Assembly: GCF_000374845.1 (NCBI RefSeq) | Contig: NZ_KB895412.1 | Location: 629,056-693,055, forward strand | Direction: 5' to 3' | DNA length: 64,000 nt | Origin: Paenibacillus terrigena DSM 21567 | GTDB taxonomy: Bacteria; Bacillota; Bacilli; Paenibacillales; Paenibacillaceae | In this document: positions 24,364 to 33,710 of the stretch, piece by piece | Numbering within the stretch: position 1 is the stretch's first letter | How the letters are laid out: each line of letters begins with the position of its first letter | Translations under genes and position numbers: made by a program | Notes under the pieces: generated by a model | Databases searched by the model: none | What the model was told of the DNA's origin: nothing | The model's input: the letters and a program-made list of their open reading frames with translations, nothing else

Positions 24364-27300
24364 ATGAGAAAGAAAGTATCTTTATGGTTGGCTTGTGTGA
24401 TGGTGATACAGTTGGTCATTGGACTGTTACCTGTGTCGGCAGCTGGAAGCCAAGGAAAAGCGGGGAGCAAGTCTGCGGTAAAAGTAGCGAGTGTGACGAA
24501 TGCGGTATATTCGGCTCCTCAAATCTTGAATACGATACCCGCACATAATGCATCAGAAGTTAGTGTAAATACGCGATTGGATATTGTGTTTGATCAGCCT
24601 GTAACGAAAGGATCGGGTTATATTACGATTGTGGATCAATCCGCAAGTAGTGAATATCAGAAGATCGACGTGAATACGAGTGAAGTAAGCATTAGTGGTA
24701 AATTTGTATCTATTTCGAATAAAGCACTCGTCGCTAATAAGAGATATTACGTTACGATCGACCCGGGTGCAATCAAGAACACGACCGATGGTGGAGATTT
24801 GCCATTTGCAGGATTATCGGGGACATCATGGTCGTTTAATACGGTGAGATTGGTAGATACTACAGCGCCAGTCGTAACGAGCTACTATCCAACGAATGGC
24901 ACGAATGTGTCTTCTGCATCCTCGCTAACCCTGACTTTTAATGAAGTCGTTTACCCAGGTAGCGGGAATATTAGAATTTTCAACGCTAGCAACCAGCCTG
25001 TAGATACGATCTCTGCCAATTCATTGCAAGTGACTGGCGGGGGCACAACGGTTATCCGGATTAACCCAACAAGTGGTGCTTTGAACAGCAACACTAGTTA
25101 TTACGTATTAATCGATGCAGGTGCTTTTACGGATCAGGCGTATAACCCGTACGCAGGAATTTCGAGTTCCTCAACTTGGACATTCCGTGTAGCTACGGAT
25201 ACGACGAAGCCGTATGTCATTAGTCAGTCGCCTTCGGACGGATCAAGTAATGTGGCTATTGGAGCAACAATTTCATTAACCTTTAGTGAAGATGTTCAAT
25301 TGAACACCAGTACCATATCGCTGCGTCCAATTAATACGAATGCAAACACAATTACAGGTCGTACATCGCTAAGTTCCGATCGTCGTACGGTGACCATTAT
25401 CCCTCAGTCCAGTATGGGGTTCAGTACGACTTACGCGATTGATATTCCGAGTGATTTTGTGAGGGACTTGGCAGGTAATCCGAATGACGCTAGATGGGGA
25501 ACAAGTTATTGGACATTCACAACGACAATTCAGGATAATACAGCACCAGTGTTACAATCGATAAAAATGTATAACAATAATGCCATCGTCCTACAATATA
25601 ATGAATATTTAGATCAGAACTCAGAGCCTTATACATCAAATTTTACAGTAAGTATAAATGACGAGAGTCGAGGCGTATCCAGCGTTAGTGTAAGTGGAGA
25701 TCGCGTGTATGTATACTTGCAGAGCGGCGTTGCCGTAGGTCAATATGTTAAGGTGACTTATTCACCTGGGGTAAGGCCAATTCAAGATTTAGCAAGAAAT
25801 AAAGCAAGCAGCTTCTATAATCAAGTTGTGCAGAATACAGTCGAGACGACATTACCAAAGGTTACGAGTGGTTACATTTCCGGTCGTACGCTAAGTTTGA
25901 CGTTCAGTGACTCTATAAATAACCTCTCATCTTACGCATATACGCAATTTACAGTAACAGCGAATGGCAGTACGAAAAGTATTAGCAGTAATTCAACATA
26001 TAATAGTTCCAGTATTACTTTAACACTCGATAGTTCGGTAAGTAATGGCGAAGTCATTAAAGTAAGTTATTCACCCGGATCTTATCCATTGATGAGTTAT
26101 TATGGTACACCGATTAGTTCATTCTCGGATTTCTTTATTCGCAACTACAATGATAATGTAGCGCCGAAGCTGGAGTCGACGAGCGTAAATGGTAACAAGC
26201 TAGTCTTGACTTATAATGAAGCCATTGATAGTTCTTTTGTGCCTATGAAGAGTCATTATTCTGTCTTGGTAAACGATAAACCAATATATGTGACAGCCAT
26301 TAGCATTAACCAGAACATTGTTGAATTGACGCTGGCATCGAGTGTAGCGACGAATCAGACAGTCACAGTGTCCTATGCACCTGGGGACCCAAGACTCCGT
26401 GATTTGAATGGTAACTACGCGCCTGCATTCAACCTCGAGAAAGTAGGGTATGGAAACAACACAGGTATTCCTTATGTCAAATCTGCTGTGTTGAATGGAG
26501 ATATTATTACGCTTACCATGTCTGAGAAAGTATCTACAGCATCAACCTTAGGCTCATCACAGTTTTCTGTACGTGCGAATAATGCTGCGGTGACCGTCAA
26601 TGCTGTGACTTTAAATACTTACAATGATACGATAACGATTCGATTAGGGTCGACCATTCCTTCTTCCGGGCAATCTGTAATAGTGAGCTACACTCCAGGT
26701 TATTATCCAATCAAAGACCTTGATGGTAATGAACTAAAAGCTTTTACGAATATGGCAGTGACGGGTCCGTCAGGAACAACAGGGGTTACAGGCTCTGATC
26801 TTCTGAAATCTGAACAGGGTTATAATCCGTATGCAAGTACGCTAAATATACTGAAATCAGATGTTGCACAGATAAGTTCAGATCGTTCTCGCTCAGGTCA
26901 GCCGATTAATCGGTATACATTGGATGGGGCAAAACTCAAAGAAGCATTCTTATATGTAATTAAACAAGACCCGTCGTTAAATAAAGTAGTAACTTTTGAT
27001 GTGTCAACTACTGAGCGTGCTGCTGCAGTTGCTATACCGGTGCAAACTTTGGAAGAGATTCGTTCACAGAATATGAATACATATCTCTCGATTCGATTCG
27101 GAGAAGCGACCTATACGCTACCACTTAAGAGTATGGATGTAGGGCAGCTTACAAGAGGCTTAGGTTCATCGGGTAACAATGTTTTAATTTTGATGCAAAT
27201 TGAGAAACAAAGTTCGGGCAATTCGGCAATTCCAATTGTATCTCAGATCAATAAAGGAAGTATTCAACCCGTATCGGAGCCCTATGACTTTCATATCTCT

Positions 27301-28101
27301 GGTATTATTGCGAACAGCTCATCTCAGCAGTCACAGGACATGAATATTCGTATGGATCACATGCTGAAATTGAGAACAGTTGCAAAAGAAGATCAGTCGG
27401 CTGCGATTCGTTATGATAGTGTTGCGGGACAAATTAGTTATGTACCGACATTATTCGGGAAAGACACCTCAGCGACCTATGCGACCTTCACCGGCCCTAG
27501 CAACGACATGTATCGGATCGTAAGCAATAACGCGTACTACGCTGATGTACAGACCCACTGGGCGAAAGCAGATATTACGCAGCTTGCCTCGAAGTTCGTT
27601 GTAGAAGGACGTTCGAGTACGGCATTTGTGCCGAACGCTTCGATCACACGTGCGGAGTTTGCCGTATTCGTGGCGAGAGCGCTTGGATTGTCTGGCGATA
27701 AAGCATCCGCAGCAAGATTCAAGGATGTATCATCAAACACGATGGAAGGTGCCTATATCGGTGCTGCATCCAAAGCCGGAATTATTCAAGGGAATACGGA
27801 CGGGACATTTAAGCCGAATAACTTAATTACGCGTGAGCAAATGGCGCTGATGGTTGTTCGTGCGATGGACCATGTCGGCAAAGGGGTTGTACTGGATACA
27901 GATTCTAGTACGCTTCTGAAGAAGTTTTCGGACCGCGGCAAGATTAATAAGAGTGCTCAAATCGCCGTTGCGAAGGCACTGCAATCCGAGATTATTGCCG
28001 GGATGACAGCGAACACGTTCAATCCGCAAGGAAATGCAACGCGTGCGCAAGCTGTCGTGATGTTGAAACGAATGATGCAATCGATCCAATATTTAAACTA
28101 G
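24364..28101 (+). CDS. large secreted surface protein with Big_5/SWM-type repeats and C-terminal SLH domains
   Basis: 1245 residues. Signal peptide at 1-27 (MRKKVSLWLACVMVIQ...). Three Big_5-type Ig-like modules (about 43-385, each opening like PxxxSxxPSDGSSNV and closing WTF). Four SwmB/SWM-repeat-like modules (about 390-797, each with LVLTYNEAID-like and VTVSYAPGD-like strands). An unrecognised domain at about 815-1050, then three SLH modules (about 1058-1240, YADVQTHWAKADI, FKDVSSNTMEGAYIG, ITREQMALMVVRAM). ATG 24364 is preceded by GGGGAGCG; an upstream in-frame ATG (24316) lacks a ribosome site and would bury the signal peptide. A wall-polymer-bound adhesin or scaffold is likely. Confidence 0.88.
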   Translation: MRKKVSLWLACVMVIQLVIGLLPVSAAGSQGKAGSKSAVKVASVTNAVYSAPQILNTIPAHNASEVSVNTRLDIVFDQPVTKGSGYITIVDQSASSEYQKIDVNTSEVSISGKFVSISNKALVANKRYYVTIDPGAIKNTTDGGDLPFAGLSGTSWSFNTVRLVDTTAPVVTSYYPTNGTNVSSASSLTLTFNEVVYPGSGNIRIFNASNQPVDTISANSLQVTGGGTTVIRINPTSGALNSNTSYYVLIDAGAFTDQAYNPYAGISSSSTWTFRVATDTTKPYVISQSPSDGSSNVAIGATISLTFSEDVQLNTSTISLRPINTNANTITGRTSLSSDRRTVTIIPQSSMGFSTTYAIDIPSDFVRDLAGNPNDARWGTSYWTFTTTIQDNTAPVLQSIKMYNNNAIVLQYNEYLDQNSEPYTSNFTVSINDESRGVSSVSVSGDRVYVYLQSGVAVGQYVKVTYSPGVRPIQDLARNKASSFYNQVVQNTVETTLPKVTSGYISGRTLSLTFSDSINNLSSYAYTQFTVTANGSTKSISSNSTYNSSSITLTLDSSVSNGEVIKVSYSPGSYPLMSYYGTPISSFSDFFIRNYNDNVAPKLESTSVNGNKLVLTYNEAIDSSFVPMKSHYSVLVNDKPIYVTAISINQNIVELTLASSVATNQTVTVSYAPGDPRLRDLNGNYAPAFNLEKVGYGNNTGIPYVKSAVLNGDIITLTMSEKVSTASTLGSSQFSVRANNAAVTVNAVTLNTYNDTITIRLGSTIPSSGQSVIVSYTPGYYPIKDLDGNELKAFTNMAVTGPSGTTGVTGSDLLKSEQGYNPYASTLNILKSDVAQISSDRSRSGQPINRYTLDGAKLKEAFLYVIKQDPSLNKVVTFDVSTTERAAAVAIPVQTLEEIRSQNMNTYLSIRFGEATYTLPLKSMDVGQLTRGLGSSGNNVLILMQIEKQSSGNSAIPIVSQINKGSIQPVSEPYDFHISGIIANSSSQQSQDMNIRMDHMLKLRTVAKEDQSAAIRYDSVAGQISYVPTLFGKDTSATYATFTGPSNDMYRIVSNNAYYADVQTHWAKADITQLASKFVVEGRSSTAFVPNASITRAEFAVFVARALGLSGDKASAARFKDVSSNTMEGAYIGAASKAGIIQGNTDGTFKPNNLITREQMALMVVRAMDHVGKGVVLDTDSSTLLKKFSDRGKINKSAQIAVAKALQSEIIAGMTANTFNPQGNATRAQAVVMLKRMMQSIQYLN

Positions 28102-28130
28102 CAAAACAATGAAATAGAGCTAGAATGAGA

Positions 28131-28159
28131 ACCGCCGAGAGAGATTTCGGCGGTTTTTT
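28131..28159 (+). terminator. rho-independent terminator after the SLH protein gene
   Basis: ACCGCCGA (28131-28138) pairs with TCGGCGGT (28147-28154), followed by TTTTT. Confidence 0.92.
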
Positions 28160-28308
28160 GGGCTATTTGGCTCATTTCCTAGGAAATGACGTAACTTTTT
28201 GGCGAAAAAAGAGTCTATTATAAGAGAGTAATCTCGAAATAGAAGAATATATCGAATAATGGTAGATGATTTTGACAGACCATGGGATGAATAGGAGAGC
28301 TACGAAAC

Positions 28309-31035
28309 ATGATGCAGAACAGCAATAACACGGTGCGCAGAGGCGTATACGTGATCGGGAAGAAAGTGTTTATATTAACGGTTGCAGGCGTGTTGCTCTT
28401 GCAGCCTATTTGGGCGGATAGCAGCGTATATGGGGCTTCGAGCTCTAGTAGTGGGGTATCAACCACAAGTAAGAAAATAAACGATCATATCGTCCAGGTT
28501 CAATCCGGAATGATCACTTCTGGTGCGAAGATGGTTGAATACCAATGGTCAGGGACACGTTCGAATAAGAACGTAACGGCGAAAGTCAATGTGATCGAAG
28601 TTGATCTTACGAATCCCAATGTCAAGATGGATGTTATGACGGGACAGAATGGTCAGTTTACAACGACACAATCGGTAGGCGGCATGGCAAAAGAGACGGG
28701 GGCAGTCGCTGGGGTGAACGGGGATTATTTCCAGACAGGTTCAGGTGCTGATCGTGCCCCTCTAGGTGCGCAAGTTGCTAACAATGATTTTATGTCGAGT
28801 CCCTCGCAATTGAGCGGAATGTATGCCTTTGCACTAACAGCGAATCGGGAGCCTGTGATCGATCTCTTCACGTTCGAAGGGCAAGTGACAGCACCAGACG
28901 GTACGACTTTCCCTCTTGCAGGTGTAAATAAAGCGAGTTATATGACAGAGCCGAATAACGCCTATAGCCATGCGAATGCCATGTATGTGTACACAAGCGC
29001 TTGGAAGTCGCTGAGTCGCCCGACAGATCCATCGACAACGCCTACCGAAGTGTTGGTGCAGAACGGCGTCGTGATGCAAATCTCAGAAGGCACGCGTCTT
29101 GAAATGCCGGTACCAGGCGATGGATACATTCTGCGTACACATGGACAAGCAGCCAATTTCATTCGTGAGCATGTTCAGATTGGTCAGAAGCTGCAGGTAG
29201 ACTATAACCTCGTGGCGTCATCGAACGGGCAGAAAGTCGATCCAAATTCGCTCCAAATGATGATCGGTGGGCATACGCTGCTCGTCGAGAATGGGAAACC
29301 ATCTGCTTTTACACGGAGTACAAGTTCAATTAGCGGCGGAAGCGCACGTGCGCGTACGGCTGTAGGATATTCCCAAGATAAGAAGACCTCGTATGTCGTG
29401 ACCGTGCAAGACAATGGAACGAGTTCTGGCATGACGCTCAAAGAGCTACAAAACTTCATGAAAGATATCGGCATCTGGAAAGCCGTTAACTTAGACGGTG
29501 GCGGCTCGACGACGATGGTATCTAGACCTCTTGGGGATACAGATACCTCGCTCACGTTCGACACAGAGTATGGTAAAACGCAACGTGGGGTTGTGAACGG
29601 TCTTGGGATCTATACAACAGCGCCTCAGGGTGAGCTGAAGGGTCTCATGGTTAGTGGACAGAATACCCTATTCGTCGGTCAAGAAGCTACGTATGCACTC
29701 AAAGGGTATGACTCGTACTACAATCCTTATGATACATCTAATCTTGCTGTGAACTGGAGTGCTTCATCGGAAGCGATGAAGTGGACAGGTCAGAATTTCA
29801 AAGCGATGAAGTCAGGGAAGACGGAAGTCACTGCGAAATCCCAGAATGCGAAGACCAGCATGAACGTTGAAGTGGTCGGTGGCAACCAACTGGCGGAAAT
29901 GAATCTGAGTAACGCCGTCGGTACACTTGAAGCAGGTACTCAGAATGCAACAGACATTACGGTGAAATTAATCGATGGCCGTACGTTGTCGCTTCCAGCA
30001 GAATCCGTGAAGTGGGAGTTCATTGGGTTCAAAGGCTCTGTGAAAGGGAACACCATTACGGTCGATGAAGTGAATAAAGATGCCCAAATCGGCTATGCGA
30101 TTGCGCGGTATGATGGCTTTAGCGCATTGATGACATTGCAAGCTGGAATGACAAAAATGTGGGAAGATTTCGAGAATGTGAAGTATCCGATTCAGTTCAC
30201 AGGTTCTCCAGCGGAAGTGCAAGGCAGCGCAGCGGTTGTGACTGGTGTGACTGGACGCGAGAAGTCCAAAGTGCTCGATTTGCAATACGATATGACGAAG
30301 GCATCAGGTAAATTGTATGCCTATGCGGAATTGAACGGCAAGAATGGTAAAGCATTAGAAGGCAGCCCAAGCTCGATGAGTATCGATGTGATGGGGGATA
30401 ACAGTCTGAACTGGCTGCGCGCAGAATTCGTTGATGCGAATAATCAATCCATCTATGTGGATCTAGACAAAGCGATTGACTGGTCAGGATGGAAAACGCT
30501 CAATATTGATCTCAGCTCTTCCAAGCTAAACAGCTCTATGAAATTGAAGCGGGTCTATGTCGTGAATGTACCGGAAGGACAGGATGAGCGGCAGTTAACG
30601 GGTGAGGTTGCTTTTGACAATATTCAGTTCAAGTCACCTGCATCTAGCAACTCTCTCGCTTTACCAACTCCAACCGTTGTACTCAAGGTGAGCAATACGA
30701 CGGCAGTCGTGAATGGGAAGAACAAGAAGATTGAAGTTGCACCTCTTGTGAAGGAAAACGTGACTTATGTGCCAGTTAAAGTCATCTTGGATGAGTTTGG
30801 CGGAAGTGCGCGTTGGGAATCTTCGATCAAAAAAGTCATGGTCCTACGCGCTGATCGGATGATGGAACTATGGGTGGGTCAAAAGGATTATATTGCCAAC
30901 GGAAAACGCAATACTTCGGAAGTGTCGCCGATCATCTACAAAAATCGTACCTATGTCCCATTACGTCTCGTGTCGGAGCAAATCGGCCTTAAAGTCGAGT
31001 GGGATGGCAAAAACAAGTCCATTACATTACAATGA
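28309..31035 (+). CDS. secreted phosphodiester glycosidase (NAGPA) domain protein with C-terminal copper-amine-oxidase-like stalk domain
   Basis: 908 residues. A signal peptide or N-terminal anchor covers about 18-43. The phosphodiester-glycosidase (NAGPA, DUF2233) domain spans about 60-445, with AVAGVNGDYF (about 132-141), RTAVGYSQD and NLDGGGSTTMV (about 393-403). A beta-rich linker follows, then two paired copper-amine-oxidase N-terminal-like repeats (about 790-908, VAPLVKENVTYVPVKVI and SPIIYKNRTYVPLRLV). Such stalk repeats are common wall-associated modules in Paenibacillus and are not themselves oxidases. The glycosidase family hydrolyses GlcNAc-phosphodiesters, so a phosphate-bearing wall glycan is a plausible substrate (inference). 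ATG after AGGAGAG. Confidence 0.85.
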   Translation: MMQNSNNTVRRGVYVIGKKVFILTVAGVLLLQPIWADSSVYGASSSSSGVSTTSKKINDHIVQVQSGMITSGAKMVEYQWSGTRSNKNVTAKVNVIEVDLTNPNVKMDVMTGQNGQFTTTQSVGGMAKETGAVAGVNGDYFQTGSGADRAPLGAQVANNDFMSSPSQLSGMYAFALTANREPVIDLFTFEGQVTAPDGTTFPLAGVNKASYMTEPNNAYSHANAMYVYTSAWKSLSRPTDPSTTPTEVLVQNGVVMQISEGTRLEMPVPGDGYILRTHGQAANFIREHVQIGQKLQVDYNLVASSNGQKVDPNSLQMMIGGHTLLVENGKPSAFTRSTSSISGGSARARTAVGYSQDKKTSYVVTVQDNGTSSGMTLKELQNFMKDIGIWKAVNLDGGGSTTMVSRPLGDTDTSLTFDTEYGKTQRGVVNGLGIYTTAPQGELKGLMVSGQNTLFVGQEATYALKGYDSYYNPYDTSNLAVNWSASSEAMKWTGQNFKAMKSGKTEVTAKSQNAKTSMNVEVVGGNQLAEMNLSNAVGTLEAGTQNATDITVKLIDGRTLSLPAESVKWEFIGFKGSVKGNTITVDEVNKDAQIGYAIARYDGFSALMTLQAGMTKMWEDFENVKYPIQFTGSPAEVQGSAAVVTGVTGREKSKVLDLQYDMTKASGKLYAYAELNGKNGKALEGSPSSMSIDVMGDNSLNWLRAEFVDANNQSIYVDLDKAIDWSGWKTLNIDLSSSKLNSSMKLKRVYVVNVPEGQDERQLTGEVAFDNIQFKSPASSNSLALPTPTVVLKVSNTTAVVNGKNKKIEVAPLVKENVTYVPVKVILDEFGGSARWESSIKKVMVLRADRMMELWVGQKDYIANGKRNTSEVSPIIYKNRTYVPLRLVSEQIGLKVEWDGKNKSITLQ

Positions 31036-31092
31036 TGTGGTATGATACTATTAACTTCTTGGACATTGTGATAGAAATGGAGTAGATCTCTT

Positions 31093-32289
31093 GTGGAGCA
31101 AGTTGATGTGATCGATCGTGTCATAAAGAATGCGATTAGCGTGATGGAGAGCAGCAAATATCAAATCTTTGAAATTCTGGATAACGCGCGTTCAGAGATG
31201 CGTTCGCTCAATCAGGAGCTACAACATGTCATGAAGGAAGCGGGGGAGACCGTGGATCGGGTGGATATTCTTGAACGAGATTATCGACTGGCGCGGATTC
31301 GCCTGACTGAAGTTAGCCGTGATTTTGTACGGTACACCGAGGCCGATATTAAAGCTGCATATGAGAAGGCAACACAGATACAACTCGATCTCATGATTTT
31401 TCGTGAAAAAGAAATATATCTCCGTGCTCGCCGCGATGATCTGCAGAAACGGGTACGTAATGTGGAGAAATCGATCGAACGGGCCGAAACTATAGGTTCT
31501 CAAATGAATGTGGTCCTGGAATATTTGTCGGGTGATCTGAATCAGGTCACCCGAATTCTCGAGTCTGCGAAGAACCGTCAGCTCATCGGACTCAAAATTA
31601 TTGTGGCGCAAGAGGAAGAGCGGAAGCGGATTGCTAGAGAAATTCATGATGGCCCTGCGCAGTCGCTGGCAAATCTAGTGCTTAGGACGGAAATTGTCGA
31701 AAGGATGATGCATAAGCAGGATTTTACCCAGGTATTGGACGAAATAATAGATTTGAAATCACAAATCCGTTCCGGTCTGGAAGAAATTCGCAAAGTGATC
31801 TTTAACTTGCGGCCTATGGCCCTGGATGATCTAGGACTTATTCCGACGCTGCGTAAATTTGTGCATGATTTTGAGGAGAAGACTCGCATCCGTACGACCT
31901 TTGAAGTAAGAGGGAAAGAGCTTCGTCTAAATTCAGGAATGGAAGCTGCCATATTCAGATTGGTTCAGGAAGCATTTACGAACACGATGAAACATGCTCA
32001 TGCTTCTTACGTTTCACTTGATATTACATTTCAAGTCCAAATGGTTAAGCTTGTGATCCAAGACAATGGTCAAGGATTTAATAAAGATCTATTGTCGGAG
32101 AAACAGAAAAAGCATACGCATTTTGGTCTGATTGGAATGCAAGAGAGAGTTGAATTATTAGAGGGGAGGATGGATGTCGAATCCACCGAAAATGTGGGAA
32201 CGAAGATCATATTCGTCATCCCTACGAATGCTAACAGTAGAGAGGAGTTGCAGGATGGATACGAAAACAACAGGTACGACAAAAATTAA
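31093..32289 (+). CDS. degS: DegS sensor histidine kinase
   Basis: Cytosolic two-component kinase that phosphorylates DegU. 398 residues. The N-terminal sensory region (about 1-170) is rich in coiled coil with no transmembrane helix. The HisKA_3 phospho-acceptor motif RKRIAREIHDGPAQSLANL lies at about 177-195 (His at about 185), and the HATPase_c domain has NTMKHAHAS, DNGQGF and FGLIGMQERV. GTG 31093 with a weak GGAG about 11 bases upstream. Its 3' end overlaps degU by 35 bases, pointing to coupled translation. In Bacillus this pair controls exoenzymes, competence and motility, and comFA and the flagellar block follow here as there. Confidence 0.96.
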   Translation: MEQVDVIDRVIKNAISVMESSKYQIFEILDNARSEMRSLNQELQHVMKEAGETVDRVDILERDYRLARIRLTEVSRDFVRYTEADIKAAYEKATQIQLDLMIFREKEIYLRARRDDLQKRVRNVEKSIERAETIGSQMNVVLEYLSGDLNQVTRILESAKNRQLIGLKIIVAQEEERKRIAREIHDGPAQSLANLVLRTEIVERMMHKQDFTQVLDEIIDLKSQIRSGLEEIRKVIFNLRPMALDDLGLIPTLRKFVHDFEEKTRIRTTFEVRGKELRLNSGMEAAIFRLVQEAFTNTMKHAHASYVSLDITFQVQMVKLVIQDNGQGFNKDLLSEKQKKHTHFGLIGMQERVELLEGRMDVESTENVGTKIIFVIPTNANSREELQDGYENNRYDKN

Positions 32290-32983
32290 AATTTTATTAG
32301 CTGATGATCATCAGCTTTTTCGTGAAGGTCTCAAAAGAATTCTGAACATGGAAGATGACCTCGAGGTGATCGGTGAGTGTGGGGACGGTATTCAAGTCCT
32401 TGAATTCTGTAATCATACCAAGCCAGAAGTGGTATTAATGGATATTAATATGCCGATCGAGAATGGTGTTGTTGCAACCGAACGATTACGCGAGATGTTC
32501 CCTGATATTAAAGTGTTAATTCTATCGATTCATGATGATGAGAGCTATGTATTTGAGACGCTGCGTAAAGGTGCCTCAGGGTATCTGCTTAAAGATATGG
32601 AAGCTGAGTCATTGATCACAGCGATCCGTTCGGTCATTATCGGCCATGCTTACATTCATCCGAAGGTGACTGGGAAATTGATTCAACAGTTACGTCGGAT
32701 GACGTATTTGGATGAAATCGGCGTCATGAGCGATGGCAATGATGTAGCTCGCGAAGCTGGGGTTAAATTCATGGCATCGGATGATCACCCATTGACACGC
32801 CGTGAGGCCGAGGTGCTTCGTTTGATGGCAGAGGGTAAGAGCAACAAGATGATTGGCGAATATCTCTTTATTAGTGAGAAGACGGTGAAGAACCATGTGA
32901 GCAGTATCCTGCAGAAGATGGAAGTGGATGATCGTACACAAGCGGTTATTAACTCCATTAAACAGGGCTGGGTGACGTTGTAA
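32255..32983 (+). CDS. degU: DegU response regulator
   Basis: NarL/FixJ-type regulator, 242 residues. Receiver domain at 1-~125 with ADDHQLFREGL (acidic pair), phospho-acceptor Asp in VLMDINMP, and Lys in YLLKDMEAE. The LuxR-type HTH is at about 175-238 (PLTRREAEVLRLMAEGKSNK, SEKTVKNHVSSILQKM). ATG 32255 is preceded by AGAGGAG inside degS. An in-frame start upstream (32174) lies wholly inside degS and lacks a ribosome site. Confidence 0.97.
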   Translation: MDTKTTGTTKIKILLADDHQLFREGLKRILNMEDDLEVIGECGDGIQVLEFCNHTKPEVVLMDINMPIENGVVATERLREMFPDIKVLILSIHDDESYVFETLRKGASGYLLKDMEAESLITAIRSVIIGHAYIHPKVTGKLIQQLRRMTYLDEIGVMSDGNDVAREAGVKFMASDDHPLTRREAEVLRLMAEGKSNKMIGEYLFISEKTVKNHVSSILQKMEVDDRTQAVINSIKQGWVTL

Positions 32984-33132
32984 AGCAAGATCTTTCTTCG
33001 AAGAACACTTCGGGTCCCGTTGAGTGATTCGAGGTACATAAGATAACCCCACATGGCATCAAAGATGAGTTCTTGTCCGAAGAACCGGCTTCTTCCATAG
33101 CGCATATAGTGTACTATGGGAGGTGAGCCTCG

Positions 33133-33540
33133 ATGTTACTAACGTTATGTCTGATTATTGTATGTTATGCTGTGGCCGTCGCGGCAGTCCATGTTGCATG
33201 GCATTGGCATAAGAAACGTGGTCTCGATGCTACGGGACGAGAATTGGAGTATGTGCTGGTTACCAAGCAAAATCAATTGCAGATTGAATGGGTCATTAGA
33301 GCACTCATGATGTATGCAGGACTGCGGGGCGGAAGGTTACGGTTGACGATTATTGATGATCAATCGACCGATTTAACGATTCCGATCGTGAAGCGATTAA
33401 CGATGCATCGAAGTGTCGATGTGTTGATTATAGATGCATCGGATTGGGATTCGAACGCTGTTATGCAGCATATGCGCCAGCCTATTCGTATTCGGTTGAA
33501 TGAAGCGGAGGATTGGGCAAAAATACCCTTTGCTGGATGA
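33133..33540 (+). CDS. small membrane-anchored protein with a glycosyltransferase-A-like core, function unknown
   Basis: 135 residues. One N-terminal membrane helix (about 3-24) is followed by a short cytosolic domain with a Rossmann-like beta strand and acidic motif (LTIIDDQSTDLTIPIV, about 73-88). That resembles the nucleotide-binding part of family 2 glycosyltransferases but is far too short for a full enzyme. ATG after GGGAGGTGAG. It occupies the place between degU and comFA where Bacillus carries unrelated yviA. No function can be assigned. Confidence 0.65.
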   Translation: MLLTLCLIIVCYAVAVAAVHVAWHWHKKRGLDATGRELEYVLVTKQNQLQIEWVIRALMMYAGLRGGRLRLTIIDDQSTDLTIPIVKRLTMHRSVDVLIIDASDWDSNAVMQHMRQPIRIRLNEAEDWAKIPFAG

Positions 33541-33614
33541 GTGTAGTAACCGGTTACAATGAATAAGGTTTTATGTTGTTGATGATTAAGGCGGTAAAAT
33601 AGTAAATGAGTGTG

Positions 33615-33657
33615 AAGCACACCTCATTCAGCGAAAGCTGAGGGGGTGTGCTTTTTT
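33615..33657 (+). terminator. rho-independent terminator before comFA
   Basis: AAGCACACCTC pairs with AGGGGGTGTGCTT, with an inner CAGC-GAAA-GCTG tetraloop stem and a TTTTTT tail. Confidence 0.9.
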
Positions 33658-33710
33658 GCGTTTAAAGCTCCACGAAGATATGAAGTTCAGTTGGACAGGG
33701 GGGGTACGAA

